Shown one piece after another: positions 51,619-64,000 of a DNA stretch of 64,000 nt. The notes beneath the pieces are model-generated. The model was not told the DNA's origin. It worked only from the letters and a program-made list of their open reading frames with translations, and did not search any database. The DNA is from Oopsacas minuta (lineage: Eukaryota; Porifera; Hexactinellida; Lyssacinosida; Leucopsacidae). The stretch covers positions 372,001 to 436,000 of the forward strand of contig JAKMXF010000210.1 of the NCBI GenBank assembly GCA_024704765.1, written 5' to 3'. Every line of letters starts with the position of its first letter. The first letter of the stretch is position 1. Position numbers and translations under genes: made by a program.

Positions 51619-54600
51619 ATGGATTTTGATCCAGCACATCCCCAGGGGATACACTTGCCCCCTCACCTCCTCCCTGAGAACCAGATACCCCTACAACCCC
51701 CTGCTTTCCCGCCTCTTTGGCCCACTTATTATTCAGACGGTTACGCTCCTGAACTCACAGAGGAACAGTTGCAGGAGAAAGCAAGGAAATGGCAACTGCT
51801 CCAGCAGAAGAGGTATGCTGAAAAGCGCAAGTTCGGATTTGTAGAAGCTCAGAAGGATGACTTACCAGAAGAACATGTACGTAAGATAATGAGAGATCAC
51901 GGTGATATGACTAACCGTAAGTTCCGTCACGATAAACGTGTGTATCTAGGAGCTCTCAAGTACATACCACATGCTGTACTGAAGCTGTTAGAGAATATGC
52001 CGATGCCTTGGGAACAGATACGTACTGTAAGTGTGCTATACCATATTACCGGTGCTATTACGTTTGTGAATGAAATACCTTGGGTAATCGAGCCCGTGTA
52101 TATAGCACAGTGGGGTAGCATGTGGATAATGATGCGTAGAGAGAAGAGGGATAGACGACATTTTAAGAGGATGAGGTTCCCGCCCTTTGATGATGAAGAA
52201 CCTCCCCTAGACTATGGAGATAACGTGCTAGACATAGAACCATTAGAAGCTATTCAGATGGAGCTTGATGAGGAAGAGGATTGTCACATATTTGATTGGT
52301 TCTATGAACATAAAGCAAAGGATCTGATAAATTTGAAAATGGTTAATGGATCATCGTATAGGAGATGGAAGCTTAGTATGCCTATCCTCTCTAATCTATA
52401 CCGGCTTGCTAATCAGCTGCTTACAGACTTAGTTGATGATAATTATTTCTATCTCTTCGATTTGAAATCTTTTTTTACTAGCAAAGCTCTCAATCTTGCT
52501 ATCCCTGGCGGTCCTAAGTTCGAGCCTCTAATGCGAGACCAGAATATAATGGATGAAGATTGGAATGAATTCAATGATATTAATAAGATAATCATACGTC
52601 ATCATATCCGTACTGAGTATAGGATAGCATTTCCCTATCTCTACAACAGTATGCCATATTATGTACATTTATCATGGTATCATACTCCTAATGTAGTGTA
52701 TATCAAGACAGAGGATCCTGACCTACCAGCATTCTACTTCGACCCTCTTATTAATCCAATCACACACAATAAATCAGCTCAACCACACCAACATACAGTC
52801 CCTGAGATATTACCAGAAGATGATGAGCTATTCCAATTGCCTGACTATATTGACCCATTCTTACAGGAGATTTCTCTATTCACTGATAACACTGCTAATG
52901 GTATTTCCTTATTGTGGGCACCTAAGCCTTTCAATACACGATCTGGTAGAACTCGTCGCTGTATTGACGTGCCATTAGTCGCTAGTTGGTATAAAGAACA
53001 CGCTCCTACTGGTCACCCCGTTAAAGTACGAGTTTCTTACCAGAAACTATTGAAATGCTATGTACTTAACGCTCTTAAGAGGCGACCTCCTAAATCAATG
53101 AAAAAACGTTATCTCTTCCGTTCATTCAAAACAACAAAGTTCTTCCAATGCACTAAACTAGACTGGGTAGAAGCTGGCTTACAGGTATGTAGACAAGGCT
53201 ACAACATGCTTAATCTTCTCATACACAGGAAAAATCTCAACTATCTTCACTTAGACTACAATTTTAATCTCAAGCCAGTAAAAACCCTCACAACTAAAGA
53301 ACGTAAAAAATCACGATTTGGTAATGCTTTCCATCTGTGTAGAGAAATACTACGGCTCACTAAGCTAATAGTAGATTCTCATGTACAGTATAGATTGGGT
53401 AATGTAGATTCGTATCAGTTGGCAGATGGACTGCAGTATGTATTCTCTCATGTGGGTCAACTAACCGGTATGTACCGGTACAAGTATAAATTGATGAGAC
53501 AAATACGTATGTGTAAAGACCTTAAGCATTTGATATACTACCGGTTTAATACCGGACCTGTCGGGAAGGGACCGGGGTGTGGATTCTGGGCTCCTGGTTG
53601 GAGAGTTTGGATATTTTTTCTTAGAGGAATCGTCCCTCTATTGGAGAGATGGCTAGGTAACCTCCTCTCCAGACAATTTGAAGGTAGACACAGTAAAGGA
53701 ATTGCTAAAACAGTTACTAAGCAGAGAGTAGAGAGTCACTACGATTTAGAACTTAGAGCTTCTGTTATGCATGACATACTGGATATGATGCCTGAAGGAA
53801 TCAGACAGAATAAAGCTAAGACAATTCTACAGCACTTATCTGAAGCTTGGAGATGTTGGAAGGCTAACATTCCATGGAAAGTTCCAGGCCTGCCTATCCC
53901 TATTGAAAATATGATTTTGAGGTATGTCAAGAGCAAAGCTGACTGGTGGACTAACACATCTCATTATAATCGTGAAAGAATTCGTAGAGGAGCTACTGTT
54001 GACAAAACTGTTTGTAAGAAGAACCTTGGAAGATTGACTCGACTCTATTTGAAAGCTGAACAAGAAAGACAACATAATTACCTTAAAGATGGTCCTTATT
54101 TAACAGCAGAAGAAGCAGTAGCTATTTATACCACGATGGTACATTGGCTAGAGAGTAGAAGGTTCAGTCCTATCCCATTCCCACCTCTCTCTTATAAGCA
54201 CGATACTAAACTACTTATTCTTGCTCTAGAGAGATTGAAAGAAGCTTACAGTGTTAAGTCTCGTCTCAATCATTCACAGAGAGAAGAGCTAGGCCTCATT
54301 GAGCAGGCGTATGACAATCCTCATGAAGCTCTCTCTAGGATAAAACGTCATTTGTTGACAATGAGAGCTTTCAAGGAAGTAGGAATAGAATTTATGGATC
54401 TTTATTCACATCTCACTCCAGTATACGATGTAGAACCTAATGAAAAGATTACAGATGCTTATCTAGACCAGTATGTGTGGTATGAAGCTGACAAAAGGAG
54501 ACTGTTCCCACCTTGGATCAAGCCTTCTGATACTGAACCCCCTCCCCAATTGGTGTACAAATGGTGTCAAAGTATAAACAATCTATCCAGTGTATGGGAG

Positions 54601-57600
54601 ACAGGAGAGAGCGAATGTAATGTAATGATGGAGACAACCTACGAGAAAATATATGAGAAGATAGATTTTACCCTCTTGAATAGGCTACTACGTCTGATAA
54701 TTGATCATAACATTGCTGATTACATGACTGCTAAGAATAATATTGTCATAAACTATAAAGACATGAATCATACTAATTCCTATGGTATTATCAGAGGATT
54801 ACAATTCGCTTCCTTCATTGTACAGTTTTACGGGTTGATACTTGACCTTCTGGTGTTAGGACTTCATAGAGCTGCTGAAATGGCTGGACCCCCACAGAGT
54901 CCGAATGAATTCCTCTCCTACCAAGACAGTGAGACTGAGACCTTCCATCCGATCAGATTCTACTCGCGTTATATTGATCGTATCCATGTGTTCTTCAGAT
55001 TTACTTCTGAAGAAGCAAGAGAGCTTATACAGCGTTTTTTAACTGAGCATCCTGACCCGAATAACGAAAATATTGTCGGATATAATAATAGGAAATGCTG
55101 GCCACGTGATGCACGCATGCGATTGATGAAGCATGACGTAAATCTTGGAAGAGCTGTGTTCTGGGATATCAAGAATAGATTGCCGAGATCTCTGACAACT
55201 CTCCTCTGGGAGAATACATTTGTTAGTGTATACTCTAAAGATAATCCAAATCTTCTATTCAACATGACAGGATTTGAGGTTAGGATTCTCCCTAAGTGCA
55301 GAGCTGGTACAGATGATATTCACAATAAAGATGGAGTTTGGCATTTGCAAAATGAAATAACTAAAGAGAGAACTGCTCAATGCTTTCTACGAGTAGACGA
55401 GGAATCAATGCAGAGGTTTCATAACAGAGTAAGACAGATATTAATGGCATCAGGCAGTACTACATTCACTAAGATAGTTAATAAATGGAACACTGCACTT
55501 ATTGGACTGATGACTTACTTTAGAGAAGCTGTCACAAACACTCAGGAATTATTAGATCTGTTAGTCAAGTGTGAAAATAAAATACAAACTCGTATCAAGA
55601 TAGGACTCAACAGCAAAATGCCTAGCAGATTCCCTCCAGTAGTATTCTATACGCCCAAAGAGCTAGGTGGATTGGGAATGTTGTCTATGGGTCACGTGCT
55701 TATACCACAATCAGACCTGAGATGGTCTAAACAGACTGACGCAGGTATCACTCATTTCCGGTCTGGTATGTCTCATGATGAAGATCAGCTGATCCCTAAT
55801 CTGTATAGGTATGTACAACCATGGGAATCTGAGTTCATTGACTCTCAGCGTGTGTGGGCTGAGTACCGCTTGAAGAGACAAGAAGCTATTTCTCAGAATA
55901 GAAGACTCAATCTGGAGGATTTGGAAGAATCCTGGGACCGTGGAATTCCGCGAATAAACACCCTCTTTCAGAAAGATAGACAAACACTTGCATATGACAA
56001 GGGTTGGAGGGTAAGAACAGATTTCAAACAGTATCAAGTATTGAAACAGAACCCATTCTGGTGGACTCATCAGAGACACGACGGTAAGCTGTGGAATCTG
56101 AATAATTATCGTACAGACATGATACAAGCACTGGGAGGAGTAGAGGGGATATTAGAGCATACTCTATTCAAGGGTACCTACTTCCCTACATGGGAGGGGT
56201 TGTTCTGGGAGAAAGCCAGCGGTTTTGAAGAGTCCATGAAGTATAAAAAGCTTACAAATGCACAACGCTCTGGACTCAATCAGATTCCCAACCGTAGATT
56301 CACTCTGTGGTGGTCACCTACTATAAATAGAGCTAATGTGTATGTAGGTTTCCAAGTACAGTTGGATTTAACCGGCATCTTTATGCACGGGAAAATCCCC
56401 ACACTGAAGATATCTCTAATACAAATATTCAGAGCTCATTTATGGCAGAAAATACACGAGAGTGTTGTTATGGATTTATGTCAGGTATTCGATCAAGAGT
56501 TAGATGCGTTACAGATACAAACTGTACAGAAAGAGACAATTCACCCTCGTAAATCTTACAAAATGAATAGCTCATGTGCTGATGTACTTCTGTTTGCTAG
56601 CAACAAATGGTCTGTGTCTAAGCCTTCTCTCATCTCTGATGTTAAAGATGTAATGGATTCAGCTACTACTCAGAAATACTGGTTAGATATTCAGCTTAGA
56701 TGGGGAGACTACGATTCTCATGACGTAGAGAGATACGCTAGAGCTAAATTCCTTGACTATACCACTGATAACATGAGTATATACCCCTCTCCAACTGGAG
56801 TAATGATTGCTATTGATTTAGCTTACAATTTGCATTCAGCTTTTGGACATTGGATACCGGGTATGAAATCTTTAGTACAACAAGCCATGGCCAAGATAAT
56901 GAAAGCTAACCCAGCTCTATACGTATTGAGAGAACGCATTAGAAAAGGATTACAGTTATACAGCAGTGAGCCAACGGAACCTTATCTCTCCTCACAAAAT
57001 TATGGAGAACTTTTCTCTAATCAAATTATTTGGTTTGTAGATGATACGAATGTATACAGAGTTACTATTCATAAAACTATTCAAGGTAATCTCACTACCA
57101 AGCCTATCAATGGAGCTATATTCATATTCAATCCTAGAACAGGTCAACTGTTCCTCAAGATTATTCATACTAAAGTTTGGGCGGGACAGAAAAGATTAAG
57201 TCAGTTAGCGAAATGGAAAACTGCGGAAGAAGTAGCTGCGCTTATTCGATCTTTGCCAGTGGAAGAACAACCTAGACAGATTATTGTAACTCGAAAAGGA
57301 ATGTTAGATCCTTTGGAAGTTCATCTCTTGGACTTCCCTAACATTGTCATTAAAGGCTCTGAGCTACAACTCCCATTCCAAGCTTGCCTTAAGGTTGAGA
57401 AGTTTGGCGACCTAATTCTCAAGGCAACTGAACCACAAATGGTACTATTCAATCTCTATGACGATTGGCTTAAGTCAATTTCTTCCTATACAGCATTCTC
57501 TAGACTTATTTTAATATTAAGAGCTTTACATGTTAATAATGACCGCAGTAAGATTATCCTCAAGCCTGATAAGACCACTGTAACGGAATCTCATCATATT

Positions 57601-58713
57601 TGGCCGTCTCTGGGAGATGAAGAATGGACTAAGATTGAGAATGAATTAAAAGATCTTATCCTATTAGACTATGGTAAGAAGAATAATGTTAATATCAGTT
57701 CATTAACACAATCAGAAATTCGTGATATTATACTTGGTATGGAGATATCTGCTCCAAGTGCTCAGAGACAGCAAATAGCTGAGATTGAAAAGCAAGCAAA
57801 AGATCAGTCTCAAGTCACAGCTACAACAACAAAGACCACAAACAAACACGGAGACTTGATTGTTGTAGCAACCCTGTCTGATTATGAAACTCAGACATTT
57901 GCTTCTCGTACTGATTGGCCGGTGAGAGCTATCTCCGCTACAAATCTTCATCTACGAACACATCACATATACGTAAGTAGTGAAGATATCAAGGAAACTG
58001 GATTTACTTATATTCTACCGAAAAATGTGCTTAGAAAATTCATAATAATCTCAGATCTGAGGACACAAATTGCTGGATATCTGTATGGTGTATCGCCAGG
58101 GGATAACCCTCAGGTTAAGGAGATAAGGTGTATAGTCATGATACCACAATGGGGAACACATCAAACAGTACATCTCCCAGATAATCTCCCTCAACATGAG
58201 TACCTTAAGGAATTAGAGCCTATTGGATGGATTCATACACAGCCTAATGAATTGCCTCAACTATCACCACAGGATGTCAGTTCTCATGCTAAGATTATGT
58301 CTAACCACTCTTCATGGGACGGAGAAAAAACTATAATTTTAACTTGTAGTTTCACGCCAGGATCTTGCTCTCTAGCTGCGTACAAATTGACTCCCTCTGG
58401 TTATGAGTGGGGTAAGAAGAATAAAGATACTGGAAATAATCCACAAGGCTATCTACCATCACATTACGAGAGAGTACAGATGCTTTTGTCAGACCGGTTC
58501 TACGGGTTCTTCATGGTACCGGCTATGGGTTCATGGAATTACAACTTTATGGGTGTAAAGTTCTCCGCTAATATGCGTTATGAATTACAACTTGCTAATC
58601 CTAAGGAATTCTATAATGAAATACACAGACCTGATCATTTCCTACGTTTCTCTCAGCTTGATACCAGTGGGTCTCTGGATCTAGAGCCAGAACTTGAGGA
58701 TCTGTTATCTTAA
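51619..58713 (+). CDS. PRPF8: Pre-mRNA processing factor 8 (spliceosome core, U5 snRNP)
   Basis: One uninterrupted exon of 7.1 kb, 2364 aa (human 2335), no introns. Pro-rich N-terminus, then the PRO8NT region ([32 protein letters not shown]), the PROCN/reverse-transcriptase-like domain ([64 protein letters not shown]), endonuclease-like and RNase H-like domains ([27 protein letters not shown]), and a C-terminal MPN/Jab1 domain ([30 protein letters not shown]) whose tail [12 protein letters not shown] controls BRR2. Prp8 forms the catalytic cavity that holds the splice sites. The lack of introns is notable beside seven exons in PRPF6. Confidence 0.97.
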   Translation: MDFDPAHPQGIHLPPHLLPENQIPLQPPAFPPLWPTYYSDGYAPELTEEQLQEKARKWQLLQQKRYAEKRKFGFVEAQKDDLPEEHVRKIMRDHGDMTNRKFRHDKRVYLGALKYIPHAVLKLLENMPMPWEQIRTVSVLYHITGAITFVNEIPWVIEPVYIAQWGSMWIMMRREKRDRRHFKRMRFPPFDDEEPPLDYGDNVLDIEPLEAIQMELDEEEDCHIFDWFYEHKAKDLINLKMVNGSSYRRWKLSMPILSNLYRLANQLLTDLVDDNYFYLFDLKSFFTSKALNLAIPGGPKFEPLMRDQNIMDEDWNEFNDINKIIIRHHIRTEYRIAFPYLYNSMPYYVHLSWYHTPNVVYIKTEDPDLPAFYFDPLINPITHNKSAQPHQHTVPEILPEDDELFQLPDYIDPFLQEISLFTDNTANGISLLWAPKPFNTRSGRTRRCIDVPLVASWYKEHAPTGHPVKVRVSYQKLLKCYVLNALKRRPPKSMKKRYLFRSFKTTKFFQCTKLDWVEAGLQVCRQGYNMLNLLIHRKNLNYLHLDYNFNLKPVKTLTTKERKKSRFGNAFHLCREILRLTKLIVDSHVQYRLGNVDSYQLADGLQYVFSHVGQLTGMYRYKYKLMRQIRMCKDLKHLIYYRFNTGPVGKGPGCGFWAPGWRVWIFFLRGIVPLLERWLGNLLSRQFEGRHSKGIAKTVTKQRVESHYDLELRASVMHDILDMMPEGIRQNKAKTILQHLSEAWRCWKANIPWKVPGLPIPIENMILRYVKSKADWWTNTSHYNRERIRRGATVDKTVCKKNLGRLTRLYLKAEQERQHNYLKDGPYLTAEEAVAIYTTMVHWLESRRFSPIPFPPLSYKHDTKLLILALERLKEAYSVKSRLNHSQREELGLIEQAYDNPHEALSRIKRHLLTMRAFKEVGIEFMDLYSHLTPVYDVEPNEKITDAYLDQYVWYEADKRRLFPPWIKPSDTEPPPQLVYKWCQSINNLSSVWETGESECNVMMETTYEKIYEKIDFTLLNRLLRLIIDHNIADYMTAKNNIVINYKDMNHTNSYGIIRGLQFASFIVQFYGLILDLLVLGLHRAAEMAGPPQSPNEFLSYQDSETETFHPIRFYSRYIDRIHVFFRFTSEEARELIQRFLTEHPDPNNENIVGYNNRKCWPRDARMRLMKHDVNLGRAVFWDIKNRLPRSLTTLLWENTFVSVYSKDNPNLLFNMTGFEVRILPKCRAGTDDIHNKDGVWHLQNEITKERTAQCFLRVDEESMQRFHNRVRQILMASGSTTFTKIVNKWNTALIGLMTYFREAVTNTQELLDLLVKCENKIQTRIKIGLNSKMPSRFPPVVFYTPKELGGLGMLSMGHVLIPQSDLRWSKQTDAGITHFRSGMSHDEDQLIPNLYRYVQPWESEFIDSQRVWAEYRLKRQEAISQNRRLNLEDLEESWDRGIPRINTLFQKDRQTLAYDKGWRVRTDFKQYQVLKQNPFWWTHQRHDGKLWNLNNYRTDMIQALGGVEGILEHTLFKGTYFPTWEGLFWEKASGFEESMKYKKLTNAQRSGLNQIPNRRFTLWWSPTINRANVYVGFQVQLDLTGIFMHGKIPTLKISLIQIFRAHLWQKIHESVVMDLCQVFDQELDALQIQTVQKETIHPRKSYKMNSSCADVLLFASNKWSVSKPSLISDVKDVMDSATTQKYWLDIQLRWGDYDSHDVERYARAKFLDYTTDNMSIYPSPTGVMIAIDLAYNLHSAFGHWIPGMKSLVQQAMAKIMKANPALYVLRERIRKGLQLYSSEPTEPYLSSQNYGELFSNQIIWFVDDTNVYRVTIHKTIQGNLTTKPINGAIFIFNPRTGQLFLKIIHTKVWAGQKRLSQLAKWKTAEEVAALIRSLPVEEQPRQIIVTRKGMLDPLEVHLLDFPNIVIKGSELQLPFQACLKVEKFGDLILKATEPQMVLFNLYDDWLKSISSYTAFSRLILILRALHVNNDRSKIILKPDKTTVTESHHIWPSLGDEEWTKIENELKDLILLDYGKKNNVNISSLTQSEIRDIILGMEISAPSAQRQQIAEIEKQAKDQSQVTATTTKTTNKHGDLIVVATLSDYETQTFASRTDWPVRAISATNLHLRTHHIYVSSEDIKETGFTYILPKNVLRKFIIISDLRTQIAGYLYGVSPGDNPQVKEIRCIVMIPQWGTHQTVHLPDNLPQHEYLKELEPIGWIHTQPNELPQLSPQDVSSHAKIMSNHSSWDGEKTIILTCSFTPGSCSLAAYKLTPSGYEWGKKNKDTGNNPQGYLPSHYERVQMLLSDRFYGFFMVPAMGSWNYNFMGVKFSANMRYELQLANPKEFYNEIHRPDHFLRFSQLDTSGSLDLEPELEDLLS

Positions 58714-58890
58714 CCTAACTAATACTAACACTATTTTCATGAATTCGTAGAATTAATTAGATTTGCCTGAAATTAACATTCGTATAATATTTTGATTTTG
58801 ATTTCTTATTGCTAATTTGTAACTATTCTCTGAATACAGGGTAGCAGATAATACACGATACTTACAAACTGAATTAGCCTCTCTATACAT

Positions 58891-61536
<2,646 letters not shown>

Positions 61537-61616
61537 ATTATTATTTATATCTTTACTTACTTTATAATCTAACCGATATTCTAAAATATTGTTTGTTTAT
61601 ATGATTAGCTGAGCTG

Positions 61617-62498
61617 ATGGGTCTAAAGTGTAGATTCTTCAAGATACTCTTTATTCACTTTCTACGACTGTACCCTTCAGAGAATGGGAAGTACTGGTTC
61701 ATATGTGATCCCTGTGGTATAATTTGTATGTTCCTAACATACTTCCTCGTAGCTTATGGTCAATTTGTTTCTATTTTTGTTATCCTCCTGCCACGCCCTA
61801 CAATACTTATATCAATTCTATGGATTTTATTCACTGGTGAATCCATCCTTGCTGTTGTGTCACATATGAAAGCTATGTGTACAGATCCCGGCTCGATGCC
61901 ACGCGACACAGATTCAGAGGAGAGCATCTCTGAGAGGAAAGAACAAGGAGAAGCAGTTTCTTACTGCAAGAAGTGTAGAGGTTCTAAGCCTTTCCGTGCA
62001 CATCACTGCAGTACATGCAATCGCTGTGTTCAAAGAATGGATCATCACTGTCCGTGGATTAATAACTGTGTAGGTGCATACAACCAAAAGTTCTTTGTGT
62101 TATTCTGTTTTTATATAATGATGGTATCTGCTACCGGTCTGTTAATGTGCTCGATTCACTTCTATGAATGTGCTTCTACCAACTTTAGCGATTGTAATGG
62201 TCTCATTACCGGTGCTCCTCATCTAGTGATCATTATACTAGCCGTATTGGAGGGGCTTTTGTTCGTACTTTTCACATTCATAATGTTCTGCTCACAAATA
62301 TACGCGATAGCTTATGACGAGACGGGAATTGAGAGACTTAAACACGAAGATGTGGAAAGAGAAACAACATTCATGGAGAGCATGCGAGAAGTGTTTGGAG
62401 GTAGAGTTTCCTGGTTTTGGTTGTCACCCTTCAATTCTCTACAAGGAATTCACTATAGAAGGAAACCATACATTGCAGATGATATTTTAGACGTTTGA
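61617..62498 (+). CDS. DHHC palmitoyltransferase (ZDHHC3/7-like)
   Basis: Single exon, 293 aa. Four hydrophobic segments: about 32-58, 62-84, 158-180 and 205-230. The cysteine-rich domain lies between TM2 and TM3 on the cytosolic side: YCKKCRGSKPFRAHHCSTCNRCVQRMDHHCPWINNCVGAYNQKFF, with the catalytic DHHC at 142-145. A TTxE-like element is degenerate. FGGRVSWFWLSPFNSLQG resembles the C-terminal region of the Golgi enzymes ZDHHC3/ZDHHC7. It transfers palmitate from CoA to cysteines of membrane proteins; Ras-like proteins with an upstream Cys, as encoded earlier in this window, are typical clients, but no link is shown. Confidence 0.88.
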   Translation: MGLKCRFFKILFIHFLRLYPSENGKYWFICDPCGIICMFLTYFLVAYGQFVSIFVILLPRPTILISILWILFTGESILAVVSHMKAMCTDPGSMPRDTDSEESISERKEQGEAVSYCKKCRGSKPFRAHHCSTCNRCVQRMDHHCPWINNCVGAYNQKFFVLFCFYIMMVSATGLLMCSIHFYECASTNFSDCNGLITGAPHLVIIILAVLEGLLFVLFTFIMFCSQIYAIAYDETGIERLKHEDVERETTFMESMREVFGGRVSWFWLSPFNSLQGIHYRRKPYIADDILDV

Positions 62499-62703
62499 AC
62501 AACTGTGAAACAAAGAATCAATTCTATATCTAACTAGTTATCAAGATATACTACTCATAGTAAAGATGTTGTATTAATTTTAATTCGTATACAGAATTCT
62601 CAAGTTATTACATTCTATTTACATTATATAATGCAATTTTTCTAAAAATATAATATTTGAATGGATATTTTATTTTAACGCTTCAGTATTGTCAATTTGA
62701 GCT

Positions 62704-63509
62704 ATGTCTGCCACATATCAAGATGAAGACTCTCTCAAGGCTCTGATGCCAATCGATCCCATCCCTCCCCCTCCTATTGCTACCTTCTATTCCGAAAAGG
62801 CAGAGAGACAAGGCCTCAAGCGTATCAAGGGATTCAGTCTGGTGTCTGGCGTCTGGCTATTGTCAACTTTCTTCCTGGTGATTGGTCACGCAATCAGCCT
62901 TGGTTTCCCTCACTGGATTGCTCAGACAGAAGCAGTGCTATCTCCTAACCCAGCTAAAGTTGGTATTGTAGGTTTGGAGTACACACCAAATGACATCCTT
63001 CAGTATATATCCTACCTATCCCTAGACGGTGCAGACCTGGGTAATACTATTTTTCAATATTATTAATTTATAGTAGCAGTATTTCATATTACATATATTT
63101 AGCTTCAACTGATGTCCCTGGTGCCTTTACTGCTACAGCTGTTCTCTACTGTACTGGCAGTGCTGTACTATTCCTGTCTGGAATATTTATCATTATCGGG
63201 ATGCTGATACCTAAGATACGCGCTCTTAACAACTTCTCAATATTTGCAATCAGTTATGTATTACAGTTAATATCTCTCATTACTCTAATTGTCGGTCTTA
63301 TTGTGTACCCGATTGGTTTTGGGAATACTTTCGTTACTCAGTTCTGCTTTACCTCCACGCCCTTCAACACTGGAACCTGTATTATTGACTGGGCTTACAT
63401 CCTTGGTATGGTTTTCACTGCGGCTACATCATTTCTACCCCCGCTTGCTATTTTCTCAATGAACGTAGTAGACGATCTCCCCTTCATATGTGCTAAGCCT
63501 AACTTCTAA
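62704..63509 (+). CDS. Four-transmembrane protein, LHFPL/claudin-superfamily-like
   Basis: Two exons, 62704-63040 and 63103-63509, 247 aa. Pro-rich cytosolic N-terminus, then TM1 (FSLVSGVWLLSTFFLVIGHAISLGF), an extracellular loop with FPHWIAQ, TM2 (ATAVLYCTGSAVLFLSGIFIIIGMLI), TM3 (FAISYVLQLISLITLIVGLIVYPIGF), a short loop with two Cys in CFTSTPFNTGTC, and TM4 (WAYILGMVFTAATSFLPPLAIFS). Topology and the aromatic PxW motif in loop 1 fit the LHFPL/PMP22-claudin superfamily; LHFPL is the best guess. Function unknown here. Confidence 0.6.
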
Positions 63510-63828
63510 TAGGTAACCCTTTCACTATCATGACTTCTCTCTTATTTATTTTTCTATACTCTTTTTCCTTATATATGTCTAACTTTGAATTCTTACCTTT
63601 CTTACTCATTTTCACTAATAGCATTTATTATAGAATAAATTTACTTATATTTATTTAAAGTATCTTATAGTCACCACGTATTAACGTACTAACGTATTAA
63701 TGAAGTAATGTTAAATGAGGAAGCATTGAAGGGGGATAATAGCTAATAATGCGTGCTTACTTAACCTAGCCTCTCACTTCATCGTATATAATTAATGTAA
63801 TATAGATTAGAACTAATTAGGAATTTTA
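63510..63828. other. Intergenic region upstream of POLE3
   Basis: 319 bp of AT-rich DNA with repeated ACGTATTAA/CGTACTAA-like words near 63677-63700. No coding signal. Confidence 0.45.
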
Positions 63829-64000
63829 ATGGCATCAAAAGCTGAGGAATTCTCTCTACCAATGGCCTGCATAAATCGTATTATCAAGGAAAGCCTGCCT
63901 GATGGTACTATTGTCTCTAAAGAAGCTAAGTTAGCTTTAATGAAAGCTACATGTGTTTTTATACTTTACTCTACTTCAGTTAGTAACGAATTTGCTTCAA
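63829..64000 (+). CDS. POLE3: DNA polymerase epsilon subunit 3 / CHRAC17 histone-fold protein (3' partial)
   Basis: The first 57 codons lie before the window end. MASKAEEFSLPMACINRIIKESLPDGTIVSKEAKLAL closely follows the POLE3 start (LPNAVITRIIKEALPDG.NISKEA), the alpha-1 and loop-1 part of an H2B-like histone fold, then MKATCVFILYSTSVSNEFAS matches the alpha-2 helix (ASVFVLYATSCANNFA). POLE3 pairs with POLE4 in DNA polymerase epsilon and in the CHRAC remodeller. The rest is outside the window. Confidence 0.9.
   Translation, partial: MASKAEEFSLPMACINRIIKESLPDGTIVSKEAKLALMKATCVFILYSTSVSNEFAS

Overview
The window is a gene-dense, AT-rich stretch of an animal nuclear genome. Most introns are short (about 50-150 nt, GT-AG) and intergenic gaps are usually under 1 kb. 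Recognisable products include a FoxP transcription factor, an F-box RhoGEF of the ECT2L type, a KCTD-type BTB protein, proteasome activator PA28-gamma, ornithine decarboxylase antizyme, cyclin J and RGS-PX sorting nexins. Divergence, intron size and gene content suggest an early-branching animal, most likely a sponge (demosponge-like). That assignment is inference from the sequence alone. No bacterial, phage or CRISPR features were seen.

Layout. 1-7.2 kb: end of an LRR+RRM-like gene, then an ECT2L homologue whose 2.5 kb second intron holds a complete coiled-coil gene on the opposite strand. 7.9-11.8 kb: a KCTD gene and two tandem Ras-like GTPases. 12-16 kb: an antizyme, PSME3 and HACL1. 16.2-17.9 kb (minus): a tyrosine- and proline-rich docking-type protein. 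19.3-24.2 kb: ZNF598, with a tandem repeat expansion, and the mitochondrial rescue factor ICT1/MRPL58. 25.3-29.1 kb: FoxP in 13 exons. 29.4-37.4 kb: a monoglyceride lipase, PRPF6, L-xylulose reductase, a CFP1/CXXC1 homologue without a CXXC finger, and adenylate kinase 2. 37.6-46.2 kb: two RGS-PX sorting nexins flanking an Asteroid-type XPG nuclease, then a C1orf74-like gene. 47-51.1 kb: cyclin J (minus), UQCRB, and beta-tubulin (minus) with a small gene nested antisense in its only intron. 51.6-58.7 kb: intronless PRPF8. 58.9-64 kb: an ankyrin+PH protein interrupted by an (AAT)n tract and an assembly gap, a DHHC palmitoyltransferase, a tetraspan LHFPL-like protein and the start of POLE3.

Most genes are housekeeping and not functionally linked, although two core tri-snRNP proteins (PRPF6, PRPF8) lie within 20 kb. 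I found no undescribed system. The strongest observations are: a 17-nt Tn5/Nextera mosaic-end remnant that breaks a reading frame, which is an assembly artefact; a CFP1 without its DNA-binding CXXC finger; an antizyme whose main frame has no usable ATG; two genes nested antisense inside introns; and the repeat-expanded ZNF598. Exon boundaries were placed by eye and checked for reading-frame phase.
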